Shown here: in pieces, positions 1-6,880 of the stretch | Layout: each line of letters opens with the position of its first letter | Numbering within the stretch: the stretch's first letter is position 1 | Assembly (NCBI GenBank): GCA_017533165.1 | Contig: JAFXIM010000179.1 | Span: 1 to 28,654, forward strand | Direction: 5' to 3' | DNA: 28,654 bases | DNA from: Eggerthellaceae bacterium | GTDB lineage: Bacteria; Actinomycetota; Coriobacteriia; Coriobacteriales; Eggerthellaceae | The notes under the pieces: model-generated | Told to the model about the DNA's origin: nothing | What the model saw: only the letters and a program-made list of their open reading frames with translations | Database searches by the model: none | Position numbers and translations under genes: made by a program

Positions 1-1124
1 CCGATTGAGATCTCGCAATAACCGAGGAGCCGACGGATGAAGCTTTGCTTGACGCTTACCGATTGAACGCGGTCGATGTCAACGCCCTGGAAGCGGTGCT
101 GCAAAAGCCCCCGCTCCACCTCGATGCGGCTACCGCGACGACGCGCACGAAACCCGCCATAGGAGACGCACACGCCCGCAGCGGACACAAGCCAGATCAA
201 CACGGCCACGCTCAGCAAAGACGAAACCGCCGCGACGGCCAAGCCCCCCGCAAGCTGGGAGCCCGCCGAATGCACCACGGCATCAAGCATACGCTCGCTC
301 GCGCCCGGGGCGGTGGCGAACAACATCTCGGCTACTTCGAGCACCACTCCTAAGATGCCGACGACGACAAAGACGAAGGCGGTGTTGTTGGAAAGGCCCG
401 TGAGCACAAGCTCTTTGTTGGAAAGGCCGTATTCGTACGAGACGAACCCCGTGTCCACGCCCGTGCCGCCGAACACGCCGCTGAATCTATCCCACACGTC
501 GGCCGGAGCGTCAAGCAGGTTTGCTTTCGCAGAGGCCGACGTGCCCACCGAAGCCATCGCGGTCCAAGCGGCCGCAGGGTCGAGGCCCGCCGACACCGCA
601 GCGGTGTAAGCCTTGCGAGCAAACAGCTCGGCACGCAGGGTTTCGGCATCCTGCTTGGTAAGGTAGGGAACCACGATGGCCTTGTTGGCAGAACCTCCAG
701 CCGTGTCAATGCTCACTGAACAGACACCGAAGATGCGCTGGAAGAGGGAGGCACGCTGATCTACCGACTGAACGCGCTGATAGGGCACGTGAACGTGCTT
801 CTTGCTGAAAATCCCCTTGTACAAGCTGAATTCTGTTGAGCTCAGCTGGTAGTACAGGTGCTTATACGACACCACCTGATACACCACGACGGCGAGCACT
901 ACGGCCAAAATGAGCGCAAGACACAGAGAAAAGATGATGAAGACGATTCGGGCGCCTTCTGAGGAGCTCATCTCGCCTTCGGCCAAAACGCCTATGAAGG
1001 AGGATCCCATGGAGATAGCGCTGATGAACAGCACCATTCCCGCCGTCCGCAAGCTGCCCAACCACATATAGCTGTGGTGCACGTGACGTTTCTCGTTCTC
1101 GAGAATGTCGAAGCCGCCCTGCAT
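1..1124 (-). CDS. PH-domain membrane protein, YdbT-like (partial, C-terminus outside window)
   Basis: Open frame of 374 codons from an ATG at 1124 to the window edge without a stop. I translated its N-terminal half. Two hydrophobic segments (about residues 18-45 and 58-80) are followed by a bacterial PH domain with the family signature YQRVQSVDQRASLFQRIFG. A second PH-type copy appears near the window edge (FQGVDIDRVQSVSVKQSF). Two PH modules in one membrane protein is the layout of the Bacillus YdbT family (PF03703, formerly DUF304). The ATG overlaps the stop of the upstream PH gene (TGATG), so the two are translationally coupled. YdbS/YdbT pairs are membrane proteins linked in Bacillus to resistance to other strains' antimicrobials; the molecular role is unclear. 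Family call is firm, function is not. Confidence 0.85.
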   Translation of the reverse strand, partial: MQGGFDILENEKRHVHHSYMWLGSLRTAGMVLFISAISMGSSFIGVLAEGEMSSSEGARIVFIIFSLCLALILAVVLAVVVYQVVSYKHLYYQLSSTEFSLYKGIFSKKHVHVPYQRVQSVDQRASLFQRIFGVCSVSIDTAGGSANKAIVVPYLTKQDAETLRAELFARKAYTAAVSAGLDPAAAWTAMASVGTSASAKANLLDAPADVWDRFSGVFGGTGVDTGFVSYEYGLSNKELVLTGLSNNTAFVFVVVGILGVVLEVAEMLFATAPGASERMLDAVVHSAGSQLAGGLAVAAVSSLLSVAVLIWLVSAAGVCVSYGGFRARRRGSRIEVERGLLQHRFQGVDIDRVQSVSVKQSFIRRLLGYCEISI

Positions 1125-1612
1125 CAGACATCCTCTCGAGCAAGGCGTGCAAGCTCGGCAGCTCGATCGCGCAAAAGCTCAGCCTCGGCAAATCCGAGAC
1201 CGGGAATCACGTGCTCTCCGGCGGCGGTTGCAACCGTAACGCTCGCGAGACCGAAGGCACGCATGATGGGCCCCTGGCGCGTATCCGTGTTCTGAACGCG
1301 GATGAAGGGAATGAGGTAGCGCTTTCGCCAAATGATGCCCTTGGCAATGTCGAGATAGTCCTCGGTCACCTCATAGCGCCAGCGAGCAAAGCGAATAGGC
1401 GGAAGCACTGCCATAAACACCACCATAAGGACAACGAATACAACGGCGATGCCCGCGAGCACCATAAAGATCCAGGACGACCCGTCGAACACGGCGGCTA
1501 TGGCAAAAGGCAAAAAACAGCACAGGAAGGCAAGCGCTATCCAGATGGCGTCGCTGATGCGCCAAACCTTCTTTATCCTGGGGTCAAGCTGATGCGCAGG
1601 CAAATCTCTCAC
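1124..1612 (-). CDS. PH-domain membrane protein, YdbS-like
   Basis: A 162-residue protein with two adjacent transmembrane helices (about residues 20-70) followed by one bacterial PH domain containing the motif YLIPFIRVQNTDTRQGPIMR and ending in a helix rich in Ala, Arg and Glu. This is the size and order of the YdbS half of YdbS/YdbT pairs. I chose the GTG start at 1612 because AGGAG lies five bases upstream. An in-frame ATG at 1654 and another at 1711 would add up to 33 residues but have no recognisable ribosome binding site. It is the first gene of a minus-strand pair with the YdbT-like gene, overlapping by one base. Substrate or partner is unknown. Confidence 0.85.
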   Translation of the reverse strand: MRDLPAHQLDPRIKKVWRISDAIWIALAFLCCFLPFAIAAVFDGSSWIFMVLAGIAVVFVVLMVVFMAVLPPIRFARWRYEVTEDYLDIAKGIIWRKRYLIPFIRVQNTDTRQGPIMRAFGLASVTVATAAGEHVIPGLGFAEAELLRDRAAELARLAREDV

Positions 1613-2007
1613 GACAACTCCTCTTATCAAGGGATATGACGGGCGTGAAGCCATTGTACCTATACCCGCAAGCCAGCGAAACAAAAATGCATCCCTCGGC
1701 TCGAGCAGCAAGCGCTCGAACTAGGCCGTTTGACCAGTTCGCATATTTTGTCCAATTTAAAGTTTTACCCATTACGTTATATATTGGGTTTTGCCTATTA
1801 TAGATAGCATTACCTGATCAAAGCACGTTTATGGGCGCAGGATAAACCTTACTTCATTTAAAGAAATTTGCGTTGTGCCTGATCACAAGCTTTCACCTGC
1901 TAAATAAAGTCCTCGCCCGGCAAGCTTTCTGCTACTTATATTATGTAGATTAATTATATGCATCGCTGTTTGATTCTTGCGTGCTCTTTTAAGGGAAAGA
2001 AAGACTC
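1613..2007. other. AT-rich divergent intergenic region
   Basis: This 395-base gap separates the minus-strand PH genes from the plus-strand XRE regulator, so it should hold both promoters. It is clearly more AT-rich than its surroundings between about 1740 and 1980. It carries CCTGATCA twice (1813-1820 and 1878-1885), and the second copy sits inside an interrupted inverted repeat TTGTG-N6-CACAA (1873-1888). Several TATA-like hexamers occur around 1937-1944, but I could not assign a convincing -35/-10 pair. No RNA gene or coding sequence was recognised. Confidence 0.5.
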
Positions 2008-2457
2008 GTGAGAATCCAGAAAATCCTTGCCGACAACCTGAGAAGCTACCGCAAACGCGCGGGGCTTACCCAGGAGCAGCTAGCCGAAAAAAGCGGCTTG
2101 CATCGCACCTACATCGGCGGCATCGAGCAGCAGCGCATCAACGTGAGTCTGAAGAACATAGAGCGCATCGCCTCCGCGCTCGAAATCGATCCGGTCCTGC
2201 TCATGATCCGAGCCGAACAGGACGAAAGCGGAATCCCCAGACAGATCGTCCTCGACAAAAACGAGTACGCACTCCTCAGTCGCCGCGACGAAGAAACCGT
2301 GGTAACCCCAATTGACGTCTCCGACTCCCGACTTTCGTTCCAGATTCTTACCTCCCTTGTCATAGAGGGGTATACCGGTGACAAGCTCATCAGCATGTAC
2401 GAAAAGACGCAGCGGGAGCTCTTCAAGATAGTGCAAGACAGCCGACGCACCTTCTAA
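2008..2457 (+). CDS. XRE-family helix-turn-helix transcriptional regulator
   Basis: A 149-residue protein starting at GTG 2008, eight or so bases after a purine-rich AAGGGAAAGAAAG. Residues 3-65 form a classical HTH_3 (Cro/C1/XRE) domain: LRSYRKRAGLTQEQLAEKSG is helix 1-2 and HRTYIGGIEQQR is the recognition helix. The motif resembles controller proteins of restriction-modification systems, but no such system is present. The remaining 85 residues are acidic to neutral and match no domain I recognise. It stands alone, flanked by an AT-rich region with candidate operators and a strong terminator, so autoregulation is plausible but inferred. Confidence 0.85.
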   Translation: MRIQKILADNLRSYRKRAGLTQEQLAEKSGLHRTYIGGIEQQRINVSLKNIERIASALEIDPVLLMIRAEQDESGIPRQIVLDKNEYALLSRRDEETVVTPIDVSDSRLSFQILTSLVIEGYTGDKLISMYEKTQRELFKIVQDSRRTF

Positions 2458-2498
2458 GGCTCGCTGCGAGCAAAAGCCCGAAAAGCGACCCTTTACGC

Positions 2499-2537
2499 AA
2501 ACAGGGCCTGCGGCGCCGAGTGCCGCAGGCCCTGTTT
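2499..2537. terminator. Strong bidirectional hairpin terminator
   Basis: Perfect inverted repeat with arms 2499-2514 and 2522-2537 (AACAGGGCCTGCGGC and its complement) and a 7-base loop. The plus-strand side is followed by TTTCTT, and the flanking A/T pairs extend the stem. It lies between convergent genes (the XRE regulator ending at 2457 and the zinc-ribbon protein ending at 2571), as expected for a shared terminator. Confidence 0.85.
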
Positions 2538-2570
2538 CTTCCTATGGAGCGCCTTTACGACGCCTGGGGT

Positions 2571-3809
2571 CTAGACCAGACCGAACATGTAGTCAAGCTC
2601 GAAGTTCCAAGAGTCAAGGTCAACCTTCCACACGCCATCAACAAGCTCGATGTCGATGATTGCGTAGTTAACATCGTCGGTGACGCTTGCGGAGTTCACT
2701 GCATCGGAGAGCATAGAGCCGAGCTCGGCCTTGATCTGAGCTTCGGTCATGCTGGTAGCCCTACCGCTTGCATCGAGCGCGTCGATGTCATTGTTAAAGG
2801 CCTCCAGAACGTCAAAGACATCCTTTGCATCAACGTTGACGCCGATCCAACCAGTACCTTCGTCAGTGTTCAGGACAATGTTCTCGATCTCATAGCTAAA
2901 GCCTGCGGTCATGCCCTTGGCGTAGTCCACAGGATCGTATCCACAGTCGGACATATGGAAGTCAAGCTCGGAATAGAAGCCCTGATCAGCGATGTCGGCG
3001 ATCTCCTGAATCATGGCAGAGTCACCGGTCTCGACCTTCTCGAACAGCTCGGCAGTTTCCTCAACGACGGCCTTTGCCTCGGGGTCGATATACAGATCGG
3101 AGGCAATGTTGTACTTGCCAGCGACAGAGGCGCCCGACAAGCTGCTGGAGGATTTGTCGTCCGAAAGGACGGGAGTGGACGAGGAGTCGAGGCCCTCGTC
3201 GATAATCTCATCAACGGCAGCTATGCCGATAACCATGCCGATGACAAACATGACCGCGGAAACAACGATGCCGGCGATGCCGCAGATACGGCCGATCTTT
3301 GCCTTGTCTCCGCCCTTCTTGGCCAAAACGATGGCAACGATACCCAGAATCACGCCAATAAGCGGGGAGAGCAGGCCGAAGAGAATGGCGAGAATGCCGC
3401 AAACGAGTGCGCCTACGCCACCGGGCTGCTTGGGCTGCTGATAGTTCACGGGGCTAGCGGGAGCACCGCCGAAGGGCTGCGGAGTCGGGGCGCCGCCGAA
3501 GGGCTGCTGAGGCTGACCGGGCTGTGCGCCGAAGGGCTGCTGGGGCTGACCACCAAAATCGGGCTGCGCGATGGGCTGCTCGGGTTGGGCGGTAGGCTGC
3601 TCGGGTTGGGCGGTAGGCTGCTCGGGCTGCGCTACGGGCTGAGCTGCGGGCTCCATTGCAGGCTGCGCCGCAGGCTCCATTACAGGCTGAGCGGGCTCGG
3701 GCTCAAGGACAGCGAGGTTCGTGCCGCAGTTGCCACAGAACGCGCCACCAGGCTGGGTAGCAGCACCGCAGTTAGGACAGAAGCCACCCATGACGTTCTT
3801 GTCATCCAT
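2571..3809 (-). CDS. Zinc-ribbon, Pro/Gln-repeat membrane protein with extracytoplasmic domain
   Basis: A 412-residue protein. The start ATG at 3809 follows AAGGAAGGGAAG; upstream in-frame codons to 3893 lack a binding site. Residues about 10-30 form a zinc ribbon (FCPNCG and FCGNCG pairs). Residues about 35-135 are low-complexity Pro/Gln/Ala/Gly, including 7-residue PTAQPEQ repeats and QPFG repeats. Two to three hydrophobic segments follow (about 140-215), resembling DUF4190-type membrane hairpins. The last 190 residues form an acidic domain, probably outside the membrane, which I do not recognise beyond a resemblance to DUF4878/DUF5105-like lipoprotein domains. It is monocistronic and divergent from fhaA. 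Function unknown. Confidence 0.8.
   Translation of the reverse strand: MDDKNVMGGFCPNCGAATQPGGAFCGNCGTNLAVLEPEPAQPVMEPAAQPAMEPAAQPVAQPEQPTAQPEQPTAQPEQPIAQPDFGGQPQQPFGAQPGQPQQPFGGAPTPQPFGGAPASPVNYQQPKQPGGVGALVCGILAILFGLLSPLIGVILGIVAIVLAKKGGDKAKIGRICGIAGIVVSAVMFVIGMVIGIAAVDEIIDEGLDSSSTPVLSDDKSSSSLSGASVAGKYNIASDLYIDPEAKAVVEETAELFEKVETGDSAMIQEIADIADQGFYSELDFHMSDCGYDPVDYAKGMTAGFSYEIENIVLNTDEGTGWIGVNVDAKDVFDVLEAFNNDIDALDASGRATSMTEAQIKAELGSMLSDAVNSASVTDDVNYAIIDIELVDGVWKVDLDSWNFELDYMFGLV
3574..3640 (-). repeat. 21-bp in-frame tandem repeat encoding PTAQPEQ
   Basis: About three copies of a 21-base unit (GGCTGCTCGGGTTGGGCGGTA on the plus strand is one period), two of them identical, inside the proline/glutamine-rich linker of the zinc-ribbon protein. 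The period is a multiple of three, so changes in copy number would keep the frame. A looser repeat of GAAGGGCTGC lies just beside it (about 3470-3540). Confidence 0.8.
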
Positions 3810-4257
3810 TGTTCTTCCCTTCCTTGTTATAGCTCGGCTCCTCAAACTCAAAGCCCCTTGGCTCAACGGGAGGCCGACTTTTCTCATGCGCACAGATTAC
3901 ATTAAAACCGCCTGGCTTATCGGCCTCAGCGCGGATTTCCTCCCAAGTCCCACGACCTATTTCACGCTTACCTTCGCCCTTTCGTTCAGACAGGCTCAGG
4001 CGAGCCTTGCGAAAAGGAAACCCTCTCGCAAACGATCGGCCCTATTCAATGCACTTTTAATGGCGATTGCGTAAAGTATCAGGGAGAAAGTGAGCGCTTG
4101 CGCTCGCCTTATGGCATCATGAGAGGTTGAGAAAATCGATCGTTAGCCCATGTCGAAGGCGGATGCAGCCCGAAGACGCGGGAAAGGCCGATGGCTGCAA
4201 GACGATCGTTTTCCTCCTTAAACGCAGCTTAAACAGAGCAGAGGGCAGGAGATACCC
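3810..4257. other. Divergent intergenic region upstream of fhaA
   Basis: This 448-base gap lies between the minus-strand zinc-ribbon gene and the plus-strand fhaA operon and must carry both promoters. Visible elements are a 14-base inverted repeat GAGCGC-TT-GCGCTC (4092-4105) and three copies of CGATCGTT followed by A or T: 4030-4038 (minus orientation), 4137-4145 and 4203-4211. A minus-strand TGTAAT around 3900 could be a -10 element but lacks a good -35 partner. I see no convincing gene in it. Confidence 0.45.
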
Positions 4258-5205
4258 ATGGGCATCTTTTCGAGGTTTGAAAGCAGAATGGAAGATACGG
4301 TAGAGGGCGCCGCCGACAAGATGGTGGGCTCGCCGCTTTCGCCCGTGCAAATTGCCAAGAAAGCCGAAAAGCAGATGCGCCGCGAAAAGATGGTCGGCGC
4401 AGGCAAGCAATACGCCCCCACTCTGTACACCGTGCTCGTCAACGGGGATGATGACGAGCGCCTCTTTGGCTACTACCCCACCCTGGCCGGCGAGACCGAG
4501 ACCTACCTGGCGGCAAAAGCCGGCGAACATGGCCTCGTGATGGACGGTCAGCCGCTCGTACGCTTCATCGTTGACGACGATCTCAAGCGCGGTAAGTTCG
4601 AAATCATCGCCGAAATGGTCGCTGCGCCCATCGTGGCACAGCTTCGCCAGGAGGAAATGGAGCGCTACGGCATCAGCATCGCCCCGAAACCCCAGCCTGT
4701 CGCAGCTCGCGGCGGCGCGGGCGGACGCGGCGGCTACGGCCAAAGCCTGGATAGCGGATATGACGCCGGATACGACAACGTCCCAGGCGATTCGTACGCA
4801 GACCCGTACGCCGACCCCCTCGGCGACCCTCTGCCTGAAAACCCCAACAACACCATGGTGTTTACTGGTGCCGCAAGCTCCGAGCCGGCGCAGGACCCCT
4901 TTGCCCCCGCTCCGGAAGATCTCACGGCCTACCTTTACGACGTCACTCATGACCGCGCGTTCACGCTCAACCGTCCGCGTATGTCCATCGGACGCGAATC
5001 CATCAACCATGTGGTCATTCCCGACATCAACGCCTCGCGCTCCCACGCCGAGATTCGTCAGGAGGCTAACGGCACCTGGGTTTTGTCTGATCTTGGATCC
5101 ACTAACGGCACCTGGGTCAATGGACGCCGCATTAAGTCGGCACCGCTGTCCGACGCCGACATGATCCGCATCGGTACCACCGACATCGAATTCCAGCTCA
5201 TCTAA
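4258..5205 (+). CDS. fhaA: FhaA: DUF3662 and FHA domain protein
   Basis: A 315-residue protein starting at ATG 4258 with AGGAG seven bases upstream. Residues 1-125 are the DUF3662 (FhaA N-terminal) domain, beginning GIFSRFESRMEDTVEG. A Gly/Asp/Pro/Tyr-rich linker (about 145-215) leads to a C-terminal FHA domain (about 222-315) with the expected GR (R246), SRSH and STNGT phosphothreonine-binding motifs. In mycobacteria FhaA binds the phosphorylated pseudokinase MviN/MurJ and PknB-type kinases and modulates late peptidoglycan synthesis. It is the first gene of the signalling and wall-growth cluster, in the same order as in mycobacteria. Cytoplasmic; likely reads threonines phosphorylated by PknB. 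Confidence 0.93.
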   Translation: MGIFSRFESRMEDTVEGAADKMVGSPLSPVQIAKKAEKQMRREKMVGAGKQYAPTLYTVLVNGDDDERLFGYYPTLAGETETYLAAKAGEHGLVMDGQPLVRFIVDDDLKRGKFEIIAEMVAAPIVAQLRQEEMERYGISIAPKPQPVAARGGAGGRGGYGQSLDSGYDAGYDNVPGDSYADPYADPLGDPLPENPNNTMVFTGAASSEPAQDPFAPAPEDLTAYLYDVTHDRAFTLNRPRMSIGRESINHVVIPDINASRSHAEIRQEANGTWVLSDLGSTNGTWVNGRRIKSAPLSDADMIRIGTTDIEFQLI

Positions 5206-5211
5206 ACAGCG

Positions 5212-5229
5212 GATCGGGTTCGCCCGATC
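5212..5229 (+). other. Intercistronic UUCG-loop hairpin
   Basis: GATCGGG and CCCGATC pair around a TTCG tetraloop immediately after the fhaA stop, within the 92-base fhaA-fhaB gap. There is no U tract, so it is more likely a stabilising or processing hairpin, or a weak attenuator, than a full terminator. Confidence 0.5.
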
Positions 5230-5297
5230 GAGCCTTAAGCGTCGCGCAAACGTAGCTTATCCACACTCAACGAACGAAACGCGAAAGGGATGCTCCC

Positions 5298-5711
5298 GTG
5301 ATCGACATCTTCCTACTCATAGCCCGCCTGCTCTTCGTGGCGCTGCTCTACCTGTTCCTGTTCGCCATCATGCGAACGGGCATCGGCCTGGTGAAGGGTC
5401 AACGCAAGAAGGATCGGACCTGGAACATCTCCGTCGAGCGCGGACCCAAGGAACTGCGCGGCGTGTCCATCGCCGTCAACGGCCCCGTCATCGTGGGTCG
5501 ATCTCCGGGTGCCGACATCGTCATCGGCGCCGGTTACGTATCGGGTCGCCATGCCCGCTTCCACCTGATGGGGCAAAACCTCTTCGTCGAGGACCTAGGA
5601 TCCACCAACGGCACTGCTGTTAACGGCCAACTCATCGACGGCCCCGTGGCGCTTAAGAGCAAGGACCTCGTCATGATCGGCGATGTGGCCATCCGCGTGA
5701 GGTACGTCTAA
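5298..5711 (+). CDS. fhaB: FhaB: membrane-anchored FHA domain protein
   Basis: A 137-residue protein starting at GTG 5298, preceded by GAAAGGG at about eight bases. Residues 4-30 form a single N-terminal transmembrane helix, a basic stretch follows (GQRKKDRTWN), and residues about 50-137 are an FHA domain with GRSPGADIVI, SGRHARF and STNGTAVNG. This is the size and layout of FhaB/FipA of mycobacteria, a small FHA adaptor phosphorylated by PknA/PknB that takes part in septal and polar wall assembly. Its stop overlaps the start of the PP2C gene (TAATG), so the two are translationally coupled. Confidence 0.93.
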   Translation: MIDIFLLIARLLFVALLYLFLFAIMRTGIGLVKGQRKKDRTWNISVERGPKELRGVSIAVNGPVIVGRSPGADIVIGAGYVSGRHARFHLMGQNLFVEDLGSTNGTAVNGQLIDGPVALKSKDLVMIGDVAIRVRYV

Positions 5712-6880
5712 TGGCCTCACCCCGACACAGCAAAGCAGCGCACGGCGCTCATCAAACCTCGGCGGCCTACGATGCCGCCCCCCAGACGAGGGCATCCTCC
5801 TTCGGAAGCGGCACGCATGTCGGCCGCGTACGCGAGCACAACGAAGACTCGCTTATCGTAGCCGCACCGCTTTACGTGGTGTGCGATGGCATGGGCGGAC
5901 ATGCCGCTGGCGAGGTTGCTTCCGAAATTGCCGTCTCCACCATTGCCCGCAACGCTCCGCAGCATCCCGACGCCTATGCCCTGGGACAAGCTGTCGAAGC
6001 AGCCAACCTCGCCATCATACAGGCGGCGAATCAGGGCAAGGGCCGCGCTGGCATGGGAACAACCTGCACCGCCGCAGTTTTGGAAAACGAGCATCTGGTC
6101 ATCGCCCAGGTGGGCGATTCCCGCGCATACCTGCTGCACAACGGCCGTCTTCAGCAGATCACACGCGACCACAGCCTCATGGCCGACCTCATCGAAGCGG
6201 GACGCATCACGCCCGAAGAGGCGAAGACGCATCCGCAGCGCTCGGTGATCACCCGAGCACTCGGCAGCGACCCCCGCACCGAACCAGACCTCTACGAAAT
6301 CGGCGTGCACGAAGGGGACCGCTTGCTGCTGTGCTCCGACGGCCTTACCGCCATGCTGGACGACGCCGAGATCAGAAACACCTTGAGCCGCGTGACAGAC
6401 CCGCAGCGCTGCGCCTCCCGCCTGATCGATCAGGCGGTTGATGCGGGAGGTGTCGACAACGTCACCGTTATCGTAGTCGACGTCACGGGCTTTGCGGAGG
6501 CGCGTCACAGCAGGATTGCTCGCAAGACGAAGATGCTTATCGGCGCCGTGCTCGCCTGCATGGCACTCGCCGTTGCCGGCGCAGCCTTCGCCGTTAACTA
6601 CATCATGAACAACTCAGCCTATCTTGCCGAGTCGGATGGTTACGTGGCCATTTATCGCGGTATCCCGGGCGAGGCCTTCGGCATCTCCTTCTCCGAGCTC
6701 GAAGAGGTCACCGACGTTTCCGTGGCCGACCTGCAGCCTGGCCTGGCCAACCGCCTCAAAGGCGACGGCGTCGCAGCCGGTTCCGTCGAAGACGCCCGAG
6801 CCCTCGTTTCCTCGTACGAAATCGAGGTGGAGGCACGCTTGGGCGATAAAGCTTTGGCAGATGAGGAGGTGGGCGCATGA
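5711..6880 (+). CDS. pstP: PP2C-type Ser/Thr phosphatase, PstP-like
   Basis: A 389-residue protein coupled to fhaB by TAATG. The N-terminal 45 residues are a linker. The PP2C catalytic domain (about 45-265) shows the metal-binding motifs in order: RVREHNEDS, DGMGGH, GTTCTAAV, QVGDSRAYLL, LLLCSDGL and GGVDNVTV. One transmembrane helix (about 277-299) is followed by roughly 85 extracytoplasmic residues of unknown fold. This matches PstP, the sole PP2C phosphatase that reverses PknB-family phosphorylation in actinobacteria, including on FHA proteins and wall-synthesis regulators. The extracytoplasmic tail differs in length and sequence between lineages. Its stop overlaps the next start (ATGA). 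Confidence 0.95.
   Translation: MASPRHSKAAHGAHQTSAAYDAAPQTRASSFGSGTHVGRVREHNEDSLIVAAPLYVVCDGMGGHAAGEVASEIAVSTIARNAPQHPDAYALGQAVEAANLAIIQAANQGKGRAGMGTTCTAAVLENEHLVIAQVGDSRAYLLHNGRLQQITRDHSLMADLIEAGRITPEEAKTHPQRSVITRALGSDPRTEPDLYEIGVHEGDRLLLCSDGLTAMLDDAEIRNTLSRVTDPQRCASRLIDQAVDAGGVDNVTVIVVDVTGFAEARHSRIARKTKMLIGAVLACMALAVAGAAFAVNYIMNNSAYLAESDGYVAIYRGIPGEAFGISFSELEEVTDVSVADLQPGLANRLKGDGVAAGSVEDARALVSSYEIEVEARLGDKALADEEVGA

Noticed and set aside
1613..1711. Longer start (ATG 1711 or 1654) for the YdbS-like gene
   Set aside because: No ribosome binding site precedes either ATG, whereas GTG 1612 has AGGAG at ideal spacing and the PH family begins near it.
2520..3905. A 461-codon plus-strand open frame
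   Set aside because: Antisense to the zinc-ribbon membrane protein; its Gly/Leu repeats mirror the Pro/Gln repeats of the real product and it has no start signal.
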